From Agaribacillus aureus (GTDB lineage Bacteria; Bacteroidota; Bacteroidia; Cytophagales; Cyclobacteriaceae), in the NCBI GenBank assembly GCA_030442055.1, contig JAUJEB010000001.1:186001-250000 (forward strand): DNA of 64,000 nucleotides, read 5' to 3'. Of this stretch, positions 37,529-46,494 are shown piece by piece; position 1 is the first letter of the stretch, and each line of letters starts with the position of its first letter. The position numbers were made by a program, and so were the translations under genes. A model generated the notes under the pieces. That model ran no database searches, was not told where the DNA came from, and worked only from the letters and a program-made list of their open reading frames with translations.

Positions 37529-38104
37529 ATGAAAACAAATACCAATGAAAACCAAGAAATTGCCTTCATAAACCAGTCAGCCTATGAAGCCACCATTCAG
37601 AATCGATATCAACATGATGTAACTTGTCCAGATATATTCATTGATATAAAAACAGAATATTTTCCAAAAGAAAAAGAAAACCATACTTATACAGCCACTC
37701 CCAAAAAACGCCTTCAACTTGCCAAAAGATTGCGGCGTAAGATCAATAATACCTATGGCGGAAAAATGCATCTTGTTCAATCTATTGACCAGTGGATTAA
37801 ACTGGTAAGCTTAAATACCGAAGCTGAAAGCCGCGCGGCGAACCAGGAATATACAGACCTGCTGTTCTTTCTATTTACTTTCAAGGAAATGCTTCAAACT
37901 TCAAACTCTGATCAAAAGCTGATTGAGAAATCTTTGGTATTGATCTATGGTCTTTTCGACCGTAAGTATCTCATTAAAGATCTTGATAAGTGGATCCGGT
38001 TTGTTGCGCTTTGCACAGAAAAAGAAAACTATACGGGCAGTGAGGAGTATTTGGGGCTTTTGAGTTTCTTTTTTGTTTTTAAGGATGTGTTGCGAAATAA
38101 ATAA
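37529..38104 (+). CDS. Unrecognised 191-aa protein with two internal ~65-residue repeats
   Basis: I do not recognise a family. The ATG at 37529 is chosen because the longer frame from 37502 runs back into the terminator stem. The protein is soluble and helical. It contains an internal duplication: residues about 80-122 (LVQSIDQWIKLVSLNTEAES...TFKEML) match about 146-188 (LIKDLDKWIRFVALCTEKEN...VFKDVL), with DxWI, TE, EY and FKxxL conserved. Such repeats suggest protein or nucleic-acid binding. The gene shares a cassette with the 67-aa HTH-like gene, between ~180-bp repeat elements, and ends 8 bp before copy B. Confidence 0.65.
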   Translation: MKTNTNENQEIAFINQSAYEATIQNRYQHDVTCPDIFIDIKTEYFPKEKENHTYTATPKKRLQLAKRLRRKINNTYGGKMHLVQSIDQWIKLVSLNTEAESRAANQEYTDLLFFLFTFKEMLQTSNSDQKLIEKSLVLIYGLFDRKYLIKDLDKWIRFVALCTEKENYTGSEEYLGLLSFFFVFKDVLRNK

Positions 38105-38112
38105 ATAGCTGC

Positions 38113-38289
38113 GATAGTGCGGGTTTAACGAAGTGTAACGCGTGCGGGTTTTAAGCAACCTATGTAAATTCCAGGAACTCAGAAAGCCTGTCCGAAAAAT
38201 GTAAATTCCATAGTTTGGAGAAAATGGTTTACTGGATGCAACTTCCAATGATGGGCACGCGTTTCCGTTGCACTCAAACGCGCGCTATC
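38113..38289 (+). repeat. ~180-bp element with inverted ends, copy B
   Basis: Starts GATAGTGCGGGTTT and ends AAACGCGCGCTATC. Core strings GTCCGAAAAATGTAAATTCC and ATAGTTTGGAGAAAATGG match copies A and C. Same orientation as the others; 61 bp from copy C. It begins 8 bp after the 191-aa gene. Confidence 0.8.
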
Positions 38290-38350
38290 CTAAGTATAAT
38301 TTGAAAACCTTCACTAGGATCAAAGATGTTTTCCGCTTCTAGTCTTCTTC

Positions 38351-38531
38351 GATAGCGCGCGTTTAACGAAGTGTAACGCGTGTGGGTTTTAAGCTATCCA
38401 CGTAATTTCCGGGAATTTCAGAAAGCCCGTCTGAAAATATAAATTCCATAGTTTGGAGAAAATGGTCTACTAGATGTAACTTCCTTTGAATAACGAGCAC
38501 GCGTTTCCGTTTCACTCAAACGCGCGCTATC
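38351..38531 (+). repeat. ~180-bp element with inverted ends, copy C
   Basis: Starts GATAGCGCGCGTTT and ends AAACGCGCGCTATC, a perfect 14-bp terminal inverted repeat, with a second inner pair (ACGCGTG near the left, CACGCGT near the right). It is the best-preserved end pair of the three copies. It lies 36 bp from the stop of the convergent permease gene. Confidence 0.8.
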
Positions 38532-38567
38532 CTAAGCTTCGCTAAACTTAAGCCAGAGGAGGCTTCC

Positions 38568-41009
38568 TTATTCTTCTTTCAAACTGTTGATTGGATTGGC
38601 TACGGCGGTTTTTACAGATTGGTAACTAACGGTTAAAATGACCACCAAGGCTGTAAATAGTCCGGCCGCCAGGAACAGGTCAAAACTGATTTGGGTTTTG
38701 TATTTAAAGCTTTGCAGCCAGTTATTCATCAAATAATAAGCAAGTGGTGCCGCTATCAAAAAGCCGAGGGCTGTCATGCCGGCAAAGCTTTTCGACAATA
38801 ATACCAGAATTTGCATTACCCCTGCCCCGAACACCTTTCTCACGCCAATTTCCTTTTTCCTGTTTTCCGCTACAAAAGCCGCCAGGCCAACCAGCCCTAA
38901 ACCGGCAATAAAGATGGCCAGAAAGGTGAATATGCCAAATATCTGCTGCAATTTCATTTCCGATTTAAACAACCGGTCAAAATCTTCATCCAGGAAAGAA
39001 TAATTGAAAGGAACATTTGGTTCAAAAACCTCCCAGGCTTCTTTTACGATCGCCAATGACTGTTGAACATTGCCACCGGATACCCTTATCGATATATAAT
39101 CTTTAAAAACAAAATTATCCAGGAACTCAACTACCAAAGGCTGTATTTCATGGTGAAACGACTCAAAATTAAAGTCTTTCATAACCCCAACGATTTGCAC
39201 CCTTTCTTCATCGGGAGCTCCAATGTTTTTAATCAGGTATTTACCAACAGGATCGGAAAGTCCCATCATTTTTACCGCTGCTTCGTTTAACAGGACAGCG
39301 CTGGAATCTGAAGCTCTGTGCCGGTCAAAATTTCGGCCATCAACCAAGGCTATATTCAGTGCGCCCAGGTAAGTATCATCGCCTTCATACCAGCGAATGC
39401 CAGTATCAGCCGTTTGCCCTGGTAATACAAAATCCCTCATATGAAAATGGGTCTGACCGGGAATTCCAGTGGAAAAACTCACCCCTTCAATGCCTGGTTT
39501 AGCTCCCAGATAATCTTTATACTCCTGCCTGCGCTCATCAATTTCTCTATCATTTTGGATAATAATCACATTTTCCTTTTTGAAACCGAGGGATTTATTG
39601 CTAATGTAGTTTACTTGTTTAACCACGACCAAAGTACATATAATCATGCCAACCGACACCGCCAGTTGGAAAGTAATGAGCACATGACGCAGGTTTTTAC
39701 TTTTTATGCCGGTGCTCAGCTTTCCGCTTAATACTTTAATCGGCTGGAAAGAGGAAAGATAAAAAGCGGGATAAACGCCAGCCAGGAGGCCCAGTAAAAA
39801 GGTTCCCAGCAAAAGGAAAAACCAAAACGGCCACATATACGGATGATAGGTAAAACGCATGCCCAATACGTCCGGAAAAATCTTTAGCAGCAACTCCACC
39901 AGGCCCATGGCCAGTATTAACCCTATAAATGCAAACACCATGGATTCCACCAAAAACTGGTGGATCAAAAAGGACCGGCCAATTCCCATGGCTTTCTTTA
40001 CCCCGACTTCCTTTGCGCGGTTGGCAGACTGGGCAGTCGAAAGGTTCATAAAGTTTACAGAGGCGATGATGATCACAAATAAGGCAATGGCTATAAATGT
40101 ATACACGTAATTGATATTGCCATTAGGCGCCATTTCCCGTAAGTAGTGAGAGGTCAGATGAATGTCGGTAATGGGTTGTAACACATAGTTTATTGAGCTA
40201 CCTGATTGCTCGTAAGCCTCCGGGGCATTGTAGCCCATAGAAGGCAGTGTGTATTTTGCTATAATATTTTGAAATTCTTCGGATAAATCACCTGCTCCTC
40301 TCGCGACCTCATCGATTAAAATATAGGTATGCAGAACGTTCCAGCTCCAGTCCTTAAACTCATCGATTACCTGTCCTGCCCGATACGGAACCAGCATATC
40401 AAACTGAATATGTGAATTAGCCGGTTGATCTTCCATAATACCAGTAATGATACTGACCGAACCGCCATCCCCGCCACCAAGCAAACTCCGGCCTAATATT
40501 CTCTTTTCATCATAAGCTTTTTGTCCAAAGTAACGGATGGCAGTTGACTTGGGTAAAATAACAGACCGCGGTGCAACAAGGGCCGTTTCAGGGTCACCTT
40601 CCAGCAAACCAAAATTCAATACTTTAAAAAAATCTTTTCCCGCCTGCCATACATTGGTTTCCCGGAATACTTTTTCAAAGTCATGGTCAGGGCGGAAAGT
40701 AAAGTCGCCCCTTTTGCCCAAAACCGTAACGGCCTTGACCGCCGGTATTTCGTTGCTAATCACCTTTGCCAATGGCGGCGGTGTTGTGGCATATCGCTGC
40801 GCTCCGTCCGGGCCTTTCCAGACGGTGTTAATTCTGTAAATATTTTGATGATCGGTGTAGAACCTGTCATAGCTTAGTTCATGCGCTACATACATTGCAA
40901 TAATAACTGCGCTGGCAATACCGATAGCCAGACCTAAAATATTAAGCAGCGCGTAAAACCGTTGCCTTTTTATATTCCGAAAGGTTATTTTAAGATAATT
41001 GATAAGCAT
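38568..41009 (-). CDS. ABC transporter permease, MacB/FtsX type (second of a pair)
   Basis: An 813-residue inner-membrane protein of the Bacteroidota four-plus-four layout: TM helix about 20-45, a periplasmic MacB_PCD domain, an FtsX block (VNFMNLSTAQSANRAKEVGVKKAMG and three TMs), a second periplasmic domain, and a final FtsX block (ENRKKEIGVRKVFGAG). The EVGVRKxxGA motif is where the partner ATPase docks. No ATPase gene is in the window, so one must be encoded elsewhere. It lies 44 bp after a paralogous permease and is probably co-transcribed. Members export peptides or lipoproteins or act mechanically; the substrate is unknown. Confidence 0.9.
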   Translation of the reverse strand: MLINYLKITFRNIKRQRFYALLNILGLAIGIASAVIIAMYVAHELSYDRFYTDHQNIYRINTVWKGPDGAQRYATTPPPLAKVISNEIPAVKAVTVLGKRGDFTFRPDHDFEKVFRETNVWQAGKDFFKVLNFGLLEGDPETALVAPRSVILPKSTAIRYFGQKAYDEKRILGRSLLGGGDGGSVSIITGIMEDQPANSHIQFDMLVPYRAGQVIDEFKDWSWNVLHTYILIDEVARGAGDLSEEFQNIIAKYTLPSMGYNAPEAYEQSGSSINYVLQPITDIHLTSHYLREMAPNGNINYVYTFIAIALFVIIIASVNFMNLSTAQSANRAKEVGVKKAMGIGRSFLIHQFLVESMVFAFIGLILAMGLVELLLKIFPDVLGMRFTYHPYMWPFWFFLLLGTFLLGLLAGVYPAFYLSSFQPIKVLSGKLSTGIKSKNLRHVLITFQLAVSVGMIICTLVVVKQVNYISNKSLGFKKENVIIIQNDREIDERRQEYKDYLGAKPGIEGVSFSTGIPGQTHFHMRDFVLPGQTADTGIRWYEGDDTYLGALNIALVDGRNFDRHRASDSSAVLLNEAAVKMMGLSDPVGKYLIKNIGAPDEERVQIVGVMKDFNFESFHHEIQPLVVEFLDNFVFKDYISIRVSGGNVQQSLAIVKEAWEVFEPNVPFNYSFLDEDFDRLFKSEMKLQQIFGIFTFLAIFIAGLGLVGLAAFVAENRKKEIGVRKVFGAGVMQILVLLSKSFAGMTALGFLIAAPLAYYLMNNWLQSFKYKTQISFDLFLAAGLFTALVVILTVSYQSVKTAVANPINSLKEE

Positions 41010-41053
41010 AAGTTCTTTAATTTGCCGGCTTTTGAAAATACTAAAATTTAAAA

Positions 41054-43453
41054 TTATTCATCCTTCAGACAGTCGATAGGATTAGTGACAGCTGCTCTGA
41101 CCGTCTTATAACCTACGGTGAGCAGCGCCAACGTTAAGGTGGCCAGGACAGTCAATATAAATATCCACCATTCAAAATTTATGCTGTAAGTAAATTCCTG
41201 CAACCATCTGTTCATACCAAGGTAAGCAAGGGGCAGGGCCACCATAAAAGCGATGGCGATCAGTTTCAGAAACGCTATCGAAAACAAACCAAATATATTG
41301 GCAAAAGAAGCGCCGAGGATCTTTCTGACGCCAATTTCCTTTACCCGTTGATTGGCCATGAAGGCTGCGAGGCCATATAAACCCAGGCAACCAATAAAAA
41401 TAGCGATCAGGGTCAAGGCAACGAGTATATTGTACATTTTCTCCTCGTTGCTATAAAACCTTTGGATGATATCATCCATAAATCTGTAATTATAATCGTA
41501 TTCTGGGTAAAAAGACTTAAAAAGCTTTCCGATCACCGCTACCTCCTTTCCCAGGTCTGATGATGATAACCTGACACCAACAGATGCATATTCTTTTTCG
41601 GATTGACAAAGTACGGTGGGAATGATCTTATTTTTAAAGGAAGTGGTGTGAAAATCCTTTACAACACCAACAATGGGATAATATTCATTGTTCCACCCAA
41701 ATCTAAATTGCCTACCTACCGCATCATCCAAATTGCTGAATCCCGCATACCGGGCCAGGGTTTCGTTGATCAAAAACCCGTTAATTGTATCACTCTCTGT
41801 CAGGTTTTTACCACTGAGCAAGGTCAATCCGTAAGTTGGAACATAGTGATGATCGACCATTTTAATTTGGGCATCATTCTCCACCTTACCACTATCAGTT
41901 TTCAAAATGAAATTGGACCTCCATACTGAGTTGGAGGCCGGTGTATCAGCGGCGCTGGTAATGTCTTGAACTGATGGTAATTGCTTTAACTGCTGAACCA
42001 AGGCCTTACGGCTGTTTTGGTCTTTGTGGGGCAATTGAATAGTCAATATCGCCTTCCTGTCAAATCCCATATCCTGATGCCTGACAAAGTACATTTGATA
42101 CATGATAACGATGGTTGACATCATCAGGACCTGTGAAATGATAAATTGAAACACGACAAGTCCTTTCCTTAATTGTATCCCGCCAATATTGCTGACGGTG
42201 ATTGAATTTTTTAAAACTGATATAGGCTTAAACCCGGATAATACAAAGGCCGGATACAGCCCCGACAGTAAACTTGTAAATAGCCAAAGTACCAGCAAAA
42301 AGTACCAAAATATTAAGTCGTGCCAGTAATCAATGCTAAGCTTGAGTTCGAGGTAATGATTGACTTTCAATAATAATAATTCAGCCAAACCCAAGGAAAT
42401 TATAATAGACACCAGGGAAATCATCATCGTCTCGGCAAGAAATTGCCACCTGATCTGGGATTTAAATCCGCCAAGCACTTTGCGTACGCCTATCTCTTTT
42501 GATCTTTTTACTGCCTGGGCTGTGGCCAGGTTAATAAAATTAACACAGGCTGTCACAATGAGAAATAAGGCTACTAACATCAAGGTCCAAACATTGGTTT
42601 TGGACACTGAACTATGAAAACTTTGATAATCCTGGTTATAATGAATATCGGCGAACGGTTGCAGCATATGATGTTTTGATTCATGCGCTGCCAGCTTATA
42701 ATACTTTTCGACCAGTTTATCCATTCTCGCCGGTGCGTCTTGCAAAGAGGCATTTTCTCTTACCAGTACAAAACATTGGAAATCACTACTCAAACTACCC
42801 CAGCTATCCGGCTCCTTCTCGCCGGCGATGGTGGCAAAGCTGCCGAGGAGATTAAAATTAAAATCTGTATTTTCATCGCTGAGATCTTCCACCACACCGG
42901 TTATCCTCAAATCATATTTATCGTCCAAATTAATAATCTTATCAAGGGCTTCCTGGTCAGGGAAAAGCTTTTGCGCCAATGACTGTGCTATAATCGCGCT
43001 ATTGGGCTCCTCCAAAGCGCGAAGCGGGTCTCCATGCAACCACCGCCGGTCCAATATCTGATAAAAATTAGGGTCAATAAAACCAATGCCTTCTCTTTGT
43101 TGAATACTGATCTGATCGCTTCCCACGGATGGGACCTTAATCAGCCCGCCTCCATAGTTTTGAAGACCTGATATTTTTTCAAATTCCGGAAAGTACTCTT
43201 CCAAAGCGGTTAGCAAAGGCCAAGGTACGCCCGGGTTATGGTCTTGATTATCTCCTGATTTCGATATCGTCACCACGCGGTAAATACGGTCTTTTTTACG
43301 ATGCACTTTATCAAAACCTGTCATATAGTTAACCATTAAATAGGCTACAATGGCACATGAAATGCCAATAGATAAACCAGTAATATTAATCACCGCATAG
43401 GTCTTATTGCGGGATAAATTTCGTAGCGCGGTGATCAAATAGTTCTTAATCAT
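41054..43453 (-). CDS. ABC transporter permease, MacB/FtsX type (first of a pair)
   Basis: A 799-residue paralogue of the following gene with the same two-FtsX layout: N-terminal TM with TGLSIGISCAIVAYLM, MacB_PCD domain, FtsX block (VNFINLATAQAVKRSKEIGVRKVLG), second periplasmic domain and a final block (NQRVKEIGVRKILGAS). It is the promoter-proximal gene, divergent from an NtrC-type regulator, and a sigma-54-like promoter lies 35-50 bp upstream of its ATG. This suggests that the neighbouring two-component pair turns on the export system, perhaps in response to envelope or peptide stress. That role is an inference. Confidence 0.9.
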   Translation of the reverse strand: MIKNYLITALRNLSRNKTYAVINITGLSIGISCAIVAYLMVNYMTGFDKVHRKKDRIYRVVTISKSGDNQDHNPGVPWPLLTALEEYFPEFEKISGLQNYGGGLIKVPSVGSDQISIQQREGIGFIDPNFYQILDRRWLHGDPLRALEEPNSAIIAQSLAQKLFPDQEALDKIINLDDKYDLRITGVVEDLSDENTDFNFNLLGSFATIAGEKEPDSWGSLSSDFQCFVLVRENASLQDAPARMDKLVEKYYKLAAHESKHHMLQPFADIHYNQDYQSFHSSVSKTNVWTLMLVALFLIVTACVNFINLATAQAVKRSKEIGVRKVLGGFKSQIRWQFLAETMMISLVSIIISLGLAELLLLKVNHYLELKLSIDYWHDLIFWYFLLVLWLFTSLLSGLYPAFVLSGFKPISVLKNSITVSNIGGIQLRKGLVVFQFIISQVLMMSTIVIMYQMYFVRHQDMGFDRKAILTIQLPHKDQNSRKALVQQLKQLPSVQDITSAADTPASNSVWRSNFILKTDSGKVENDAQIKMVDHHYVPTYGLTLLSGKNLTESDTINGFLINETLARYAGFSNLDDAVGRQFRFGWNNEYYPIVGVVKDFHTTSFKNKIIPTVLCQSEKEYASVGVRLSSSDLGKEVAVIGKLFKSFYPEYDYNYRFMDDIIQRFYSNEEKMYNILVALTLIAIFIGCLGLYGLAAFMANQRVKEIGVRKILGASFANIFGLFSIAFLKLIAIAFMVALPLAYLGMNRWLQEFTYSINFEWWIFILTVLATLTLALLTVGYKTVRAAVTNPIDCLKDE

Positions 43454-43487
43454 GAGTTTTAAATTTAATCGGATCAGTGACTAAAGT

Positions 43488-43503
43488 TTCAACAAGAATG
43501 CCA
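43488..43503 (-). promoter_or_regulatory. Sigma-54-like promoter for the ABC permease operon
   Basis: On the minus strand the sequence TGGCATTCTTGTTGAA matches the -24/-12 consensus TGGCAC-N5-TTGCA: the -24 GG and the -12 TTG have correct spacing, and the -12 C is replaced by A. Transcription would begin about 22 nt before the permease ATG. An NtrC-type activator gene lies just across the intergenic region. Confidence 0.55.
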
Positions 43504-43559
43504 GGATTTTAAATAATTGAATATCAGATATTTACAAATAATTTTTAAACTCAAGCAGT

Positions 43560-43598
43560 AAAAAATTGTATAATTTTTAAACAAAAAACTGTATAATT
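43560..43598. promoter_or_regulatory. Tandem 16-bp repeat, candidate activator binding sites
   Basis: AAAAAATTGTATAATT (43560-43575) and AAAAAACTGTATAATT (43583-43598) differ at one base and are spaced 23 bp apart, about two helical turns. They lie some 60-110 bp upstream of the sigma-54-like promoter, where enhancer-binding proteins bind. Role inferred from position and repeat structure. Confidence 0.45.
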
Positions 43599-43666
43599 AT
43601 AATACAAATATTTAACTTGAGTAAATAGATAGCGGATAATTACCCATCACAAAATCCTCGATAGTC

Positions 43667-45037
43667 ATGGCAAAGCATAAGGCAAACCTACTTATTGTTG
43701 ACGATGATGCAGATGTATTGCATACGGCGGAAATGTTTTTGAAACAAGAATTTAAGACAGTCAAAACCGCGCAAAATCCGGATAACATTGAAAAAATCAT
43801 TTCCTCGGGGGATATTGATGTCGTGCTCTTGGACATGAATTATCGCAAAGGGGAACACGATGGGTCGGAGGGAATTTTTTGGCTGGAAAACATATTGAAG
43901 CTTGATCCCACCATTAGCGTCATCATGATCACCGCTTATGGTGAAATTGATGTTGCTGTCAACGCCATTAAAAAAGGAGCCGTTGAATTTGTACTAAAGC
44001 CGTGGAGCAACGAAAAACTACTGGCTACCATTTTATCGGCGGTACAATTGAGAAAATCAAAACTGGAGGTGGAAAAACTAAAAAGTACACAGCAGCACCT
44101 GGCGGCTGATATCAACAAAAGCTTTAGCGGTTTTGTGGGGCAATCGCCCGCCATGCAAAGAGTATTTGAATTAATCGATAAAGTGGCCGTTACCGACGCC
44201 AACGTCTTGATCCTGGGCGAGAATGGAACGGGTAAAGAGTTAGTAGCCAGAGCATTGCATAACAGGTCGTTACGCAAGGACCGAGCTTTGATCAATGTAG
44301 ATCTTGGCGCTATCAGTGAAAGCCTTTTTGAAAGCGAGCTTTTCGGGCATGTAAAAGGGGCATTTACCGATGCCAGAGAAGACCGGCCGGGAAGTTTTGA
44401 GCTGGCTTCTGACGGCACCCTGTTTCTGGATGAAATTGGTAATTTATCCATGAGTTTACAGGCCAAGTTATTGACGGTTTTGCAAAATCGCGAGGTCAAG
44501 CGCGTAGGTGCCAATACCTATAAGCCCATCGATATCCGGTTGATAAGCGCCACCAATATGCCGGTTTATGAGATGGTCGAAGATAAAAAATTCCGGCAGG
44601 ATCTGTTGTATAGAATCAACACCGTGGAAATACAGATCCCTGCTCTAAGAGATAGAAATCAGGATATTCCGTTGCTCATTGATCATTTTATAAGTATTTA
44701 TGGAAAAAAATACAAAAAGGCAGGCATTAAAACAGACAAATCTGCTATCAGTATGTTACAGCGTTATCCTTGGCCAGGGAACGTCAGAGAGTTGCAACAC
44801 GCTGTGGAAAGAGCGGTGATACTAAGTGAAGGGCGCCAGCTTCACGACCGTGATTTTCTCATAAAGCCTGTCTCGGAAAAAAGAAAAGCAACCGACCCGG
44901 TAACCTTGGACCAAATGGAAGAAAAGACGATCAAGGAATCCATGGCGCACAACCAGGGCAATATGACCAAGGCAGCCCGGGAATTGGGAATAACCAGGGC
45001 TACCTTATACCGGAAACTGGAAAAATACGGCATATAA
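43667..45037 (+). CDS. NtrC-type sigma-54-dependent response regulator
   Basis: A 456-residue transcription activator. The receiver domain has the acidic pocket VDDDAD and the phospho-acceptor Asp56 in VVLLDMN. The AAA+ domain has Walker A GENGTGKE (about 183-190), Walker B GTLFLDEIGN, and the sigma-54 contact loop as GAFTDA in place of GAFTGA. A Fis-type HTH closes the protein (MTKAARELGITRATLYRKL). It is followed 49 bp later by its histidine kinase and is divergent from two ABC permease genes whose upstream region carries a sigma-54-like promoter, its likely target. Confidence 0.95.
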   Translation: MAKHKANLLIVDDDADVLHTAEMFLKQEFKTVKTAQNPDNIEKIISSGDIDVVLLDMNYRKGEHDGSEGIFWLENILKLDPTISVIMITAYGEIDVAVNAIKKGAVEFVLKPWSNEKLLATILSAVQLRKSKLEVEKLKSTQQHLAADINKSFSGFVGQSPAMQRVFELIDKVAVTDANVLILGENGTGKELVARALHNRSLRKDRALINVDLGAISESLFESELFGHVKGAFTDAREDRPGSFELASDGTLFLDEIGNLSMSLQAKLLTVLQNREVKRVGANTYKPIDIRLISATNMPVYEMVEDKKFRQDLLYRINTVEIQIPALRDRNQDIPLLIDHFISIYGKKYKKAGIKTDKSAISMLQRYPWPGNVRELQHAVERAVILSEGRQLHDRDFLIKPVSEKRKATDPVTLDQMEEKTIKESMAHNQGNMTKAARELGITRATLYRKLEKYGI

Positions 45038-45086
45038 CCCGCCGATCTGGCAAAGCTTCTTGCATATCAACGATAAACTGAACCCC

Positions 45087-46436
45087 ATGCTATTCAAAAG
45101 ATTTAATTTCAAGGTCATCCTGAGAATCGGACTTTTAATGATCACCCTTTGCACATTTGCCTTCATCTTTGGCAACAAGGCGTTGCTATTCAATCAAATT
45201 ATCCTGGCAAGTATTATTTTTGCCCAGGTTTACGACCTTACAAAATTTGTTTCCAAGACCAATTATGAACTTTCAAAGTTTTTATTGGCAGTGACGTATT
45301 CCGACTATTCAGGCAACTACAATAGCGGTGGATTAGGCGCCTCCTTTGAATCACTGCACCAATCTTTCTTCAAAGTAATGGACACGATCAAGGAGGCAAA
45401 AATTCAAAAAGAAGCCCAGCATCAATTTCTTGAAATGTTGATCGATAAAATCTCCGTCGGCATTATATCCATTAAGGAGAATGATGAAATTTACCTCATC
45501 AACAAGGAGGCCAGGACGCTTTTGGAAATAGAAAATCTGAGGCTCTGGCAAGAGCTGGATTTACCACAACCCGGTCTGAGAGGGGAAATAGAAAAAATTG
45601 GTGAATACGGGAAAAAGCTGATTACACTAAAAAAAGGACGTCAACTGTCAGTTGGCGTAAGTACGATGTTGTTGATCAATCGACAGTACCGGCTGATCCT
45701 TATACAGGATATTGAGCCGGAAATGGAACAAAAAGAAATGGAGGCATGGAATAAGCTGATCCGTATTCTTACCCATGAAATTATGAATTCGGTCTTGCCT
45801 ATTACATCGCTTACCGATAGTTTACTACGTTTATTGGAGGACAAAAATGGACAACAGAGAACTGTTGATACCCTGCGCAACGACGATATCAATGATATCA
45901 GACTTTCCTTAAAAACCATTCAGCGTCGAAGCGATGGTATGCTGAAGTTTGTGGAAGACTATCGGAAGCTGTCAAAAATCCCCACACCAGCGCGGGAAGA
46001 AATCGAAGTTAAGGCGCTGCTGGAAAGTATATATATCCTGATGAAGGGGGAGGTCGACAAAAAAGGGATAACCCTCCTACTCCGCCCACCTGCGTCAAGT
46101 CAAACCATCCTGGCTGACCCAAAACTTATTGAACAGGTGTTAATCAACATTATCACCAACAGCATTCATGCCCTTGAAAATAAGCCTGGAGCCACCATTG
46201 AGATAACTACTTCCAGCAACAGGCATCAAAAACTAATAACGGTCAAAGACAACGGCGAAGGTATTGATGCACACAAGCTGGAAAGCATTTTTGTACCTTT
46301 TTATTCCACAAAAACTAACGGTTCAGGTATCGGCTTGAGCCTTTCCAAGCAGATCATGAATCTACATAACGGGACTATTAAAGTCATCTCTTCCAAAGGG
46401 GCAGGTGCCAATTTCATGCTGGTATTTAATGGTTGA
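45087..46436 (+). CDS. Sensor histidine kinase partner of the NtrC-type regulator
   Basis: A membrane histidine kinase of about 449 residues. The ATG at 45087 (MLFKRFNFKVILRIGLL) is preferred over a TTG at 45060. Two membrane helices at about 10-55 have almost no periplasmic loop, so sensing within the membrane or the cytoplasm is likely. A PAS-like region at about 110-205 follows, then the H-box RILTHEIMNSVLPITSL with the phospho-acceptor His, the N-box LINIITNSIHAL, and the G1/G2 boxes DNGEGI and GSGIGLSLS. It should phosphorylate the regulator encoded 49 bp upstream. The layout recalls NtrY-like kinases without HAMP clarity. Confidence 0.92.
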   Translation: MLFKRFNFKVILRIGLLMITLCTFAFIFGNKALLFNQIILASIIFAQVYDLTKFVSKTNYELSKFLLAVTYSDYSGNYNSGGLGASFESLHQSFFKVMDTIKEAKIQKEAQHQFLEMLIDKISVGIISIKENDEIYLINKEARTLLEIENLRLWQELDLPQPGLRGEIEKIGEYGKKLITLKKGRQLSVGVSTMLLINRQYRLILIQDIEPEMEQKEMEAWNKLIRILTHEIMNSVLPITSLTDSLLRLLEDKNGQQRTVDTLRNDDINDIRLSLKTIQRRSDGMLKFVEDYRKLSKIPTPAREEIEVKALLESIYILMKGEVDKKGITLLLRPPASSQTILADPKLIEQVLINIITNSIHALENKPGATIEITTSSNRHQKLITVKDNGEGIDAHKLESIFVPFYSTKTNGSGIGLSLSKQIMNLHNGTIKVISSKGAGANFMLVFNG

Positions 46437-46494
46437 AATTGATTCGGGCTATCAGAATTTCGCCAGAGGTGTTAAGATTAAAACAGGAGATCGA

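Noticed and set aside
37901-38248. 115-codon minus-strand frame opposite the 191-aa gene
   Set aside because: It runs through repeat copy B and antisense to a gene with an internal protein duplication, so it is a shadow.
38568-43453. Permease pair as a complete MacAB-type efflux pump
   Set aside because: No ATPase, membrane-fusion or outer-membrane component is encoded nearby, so only permease subunits can be claimed.
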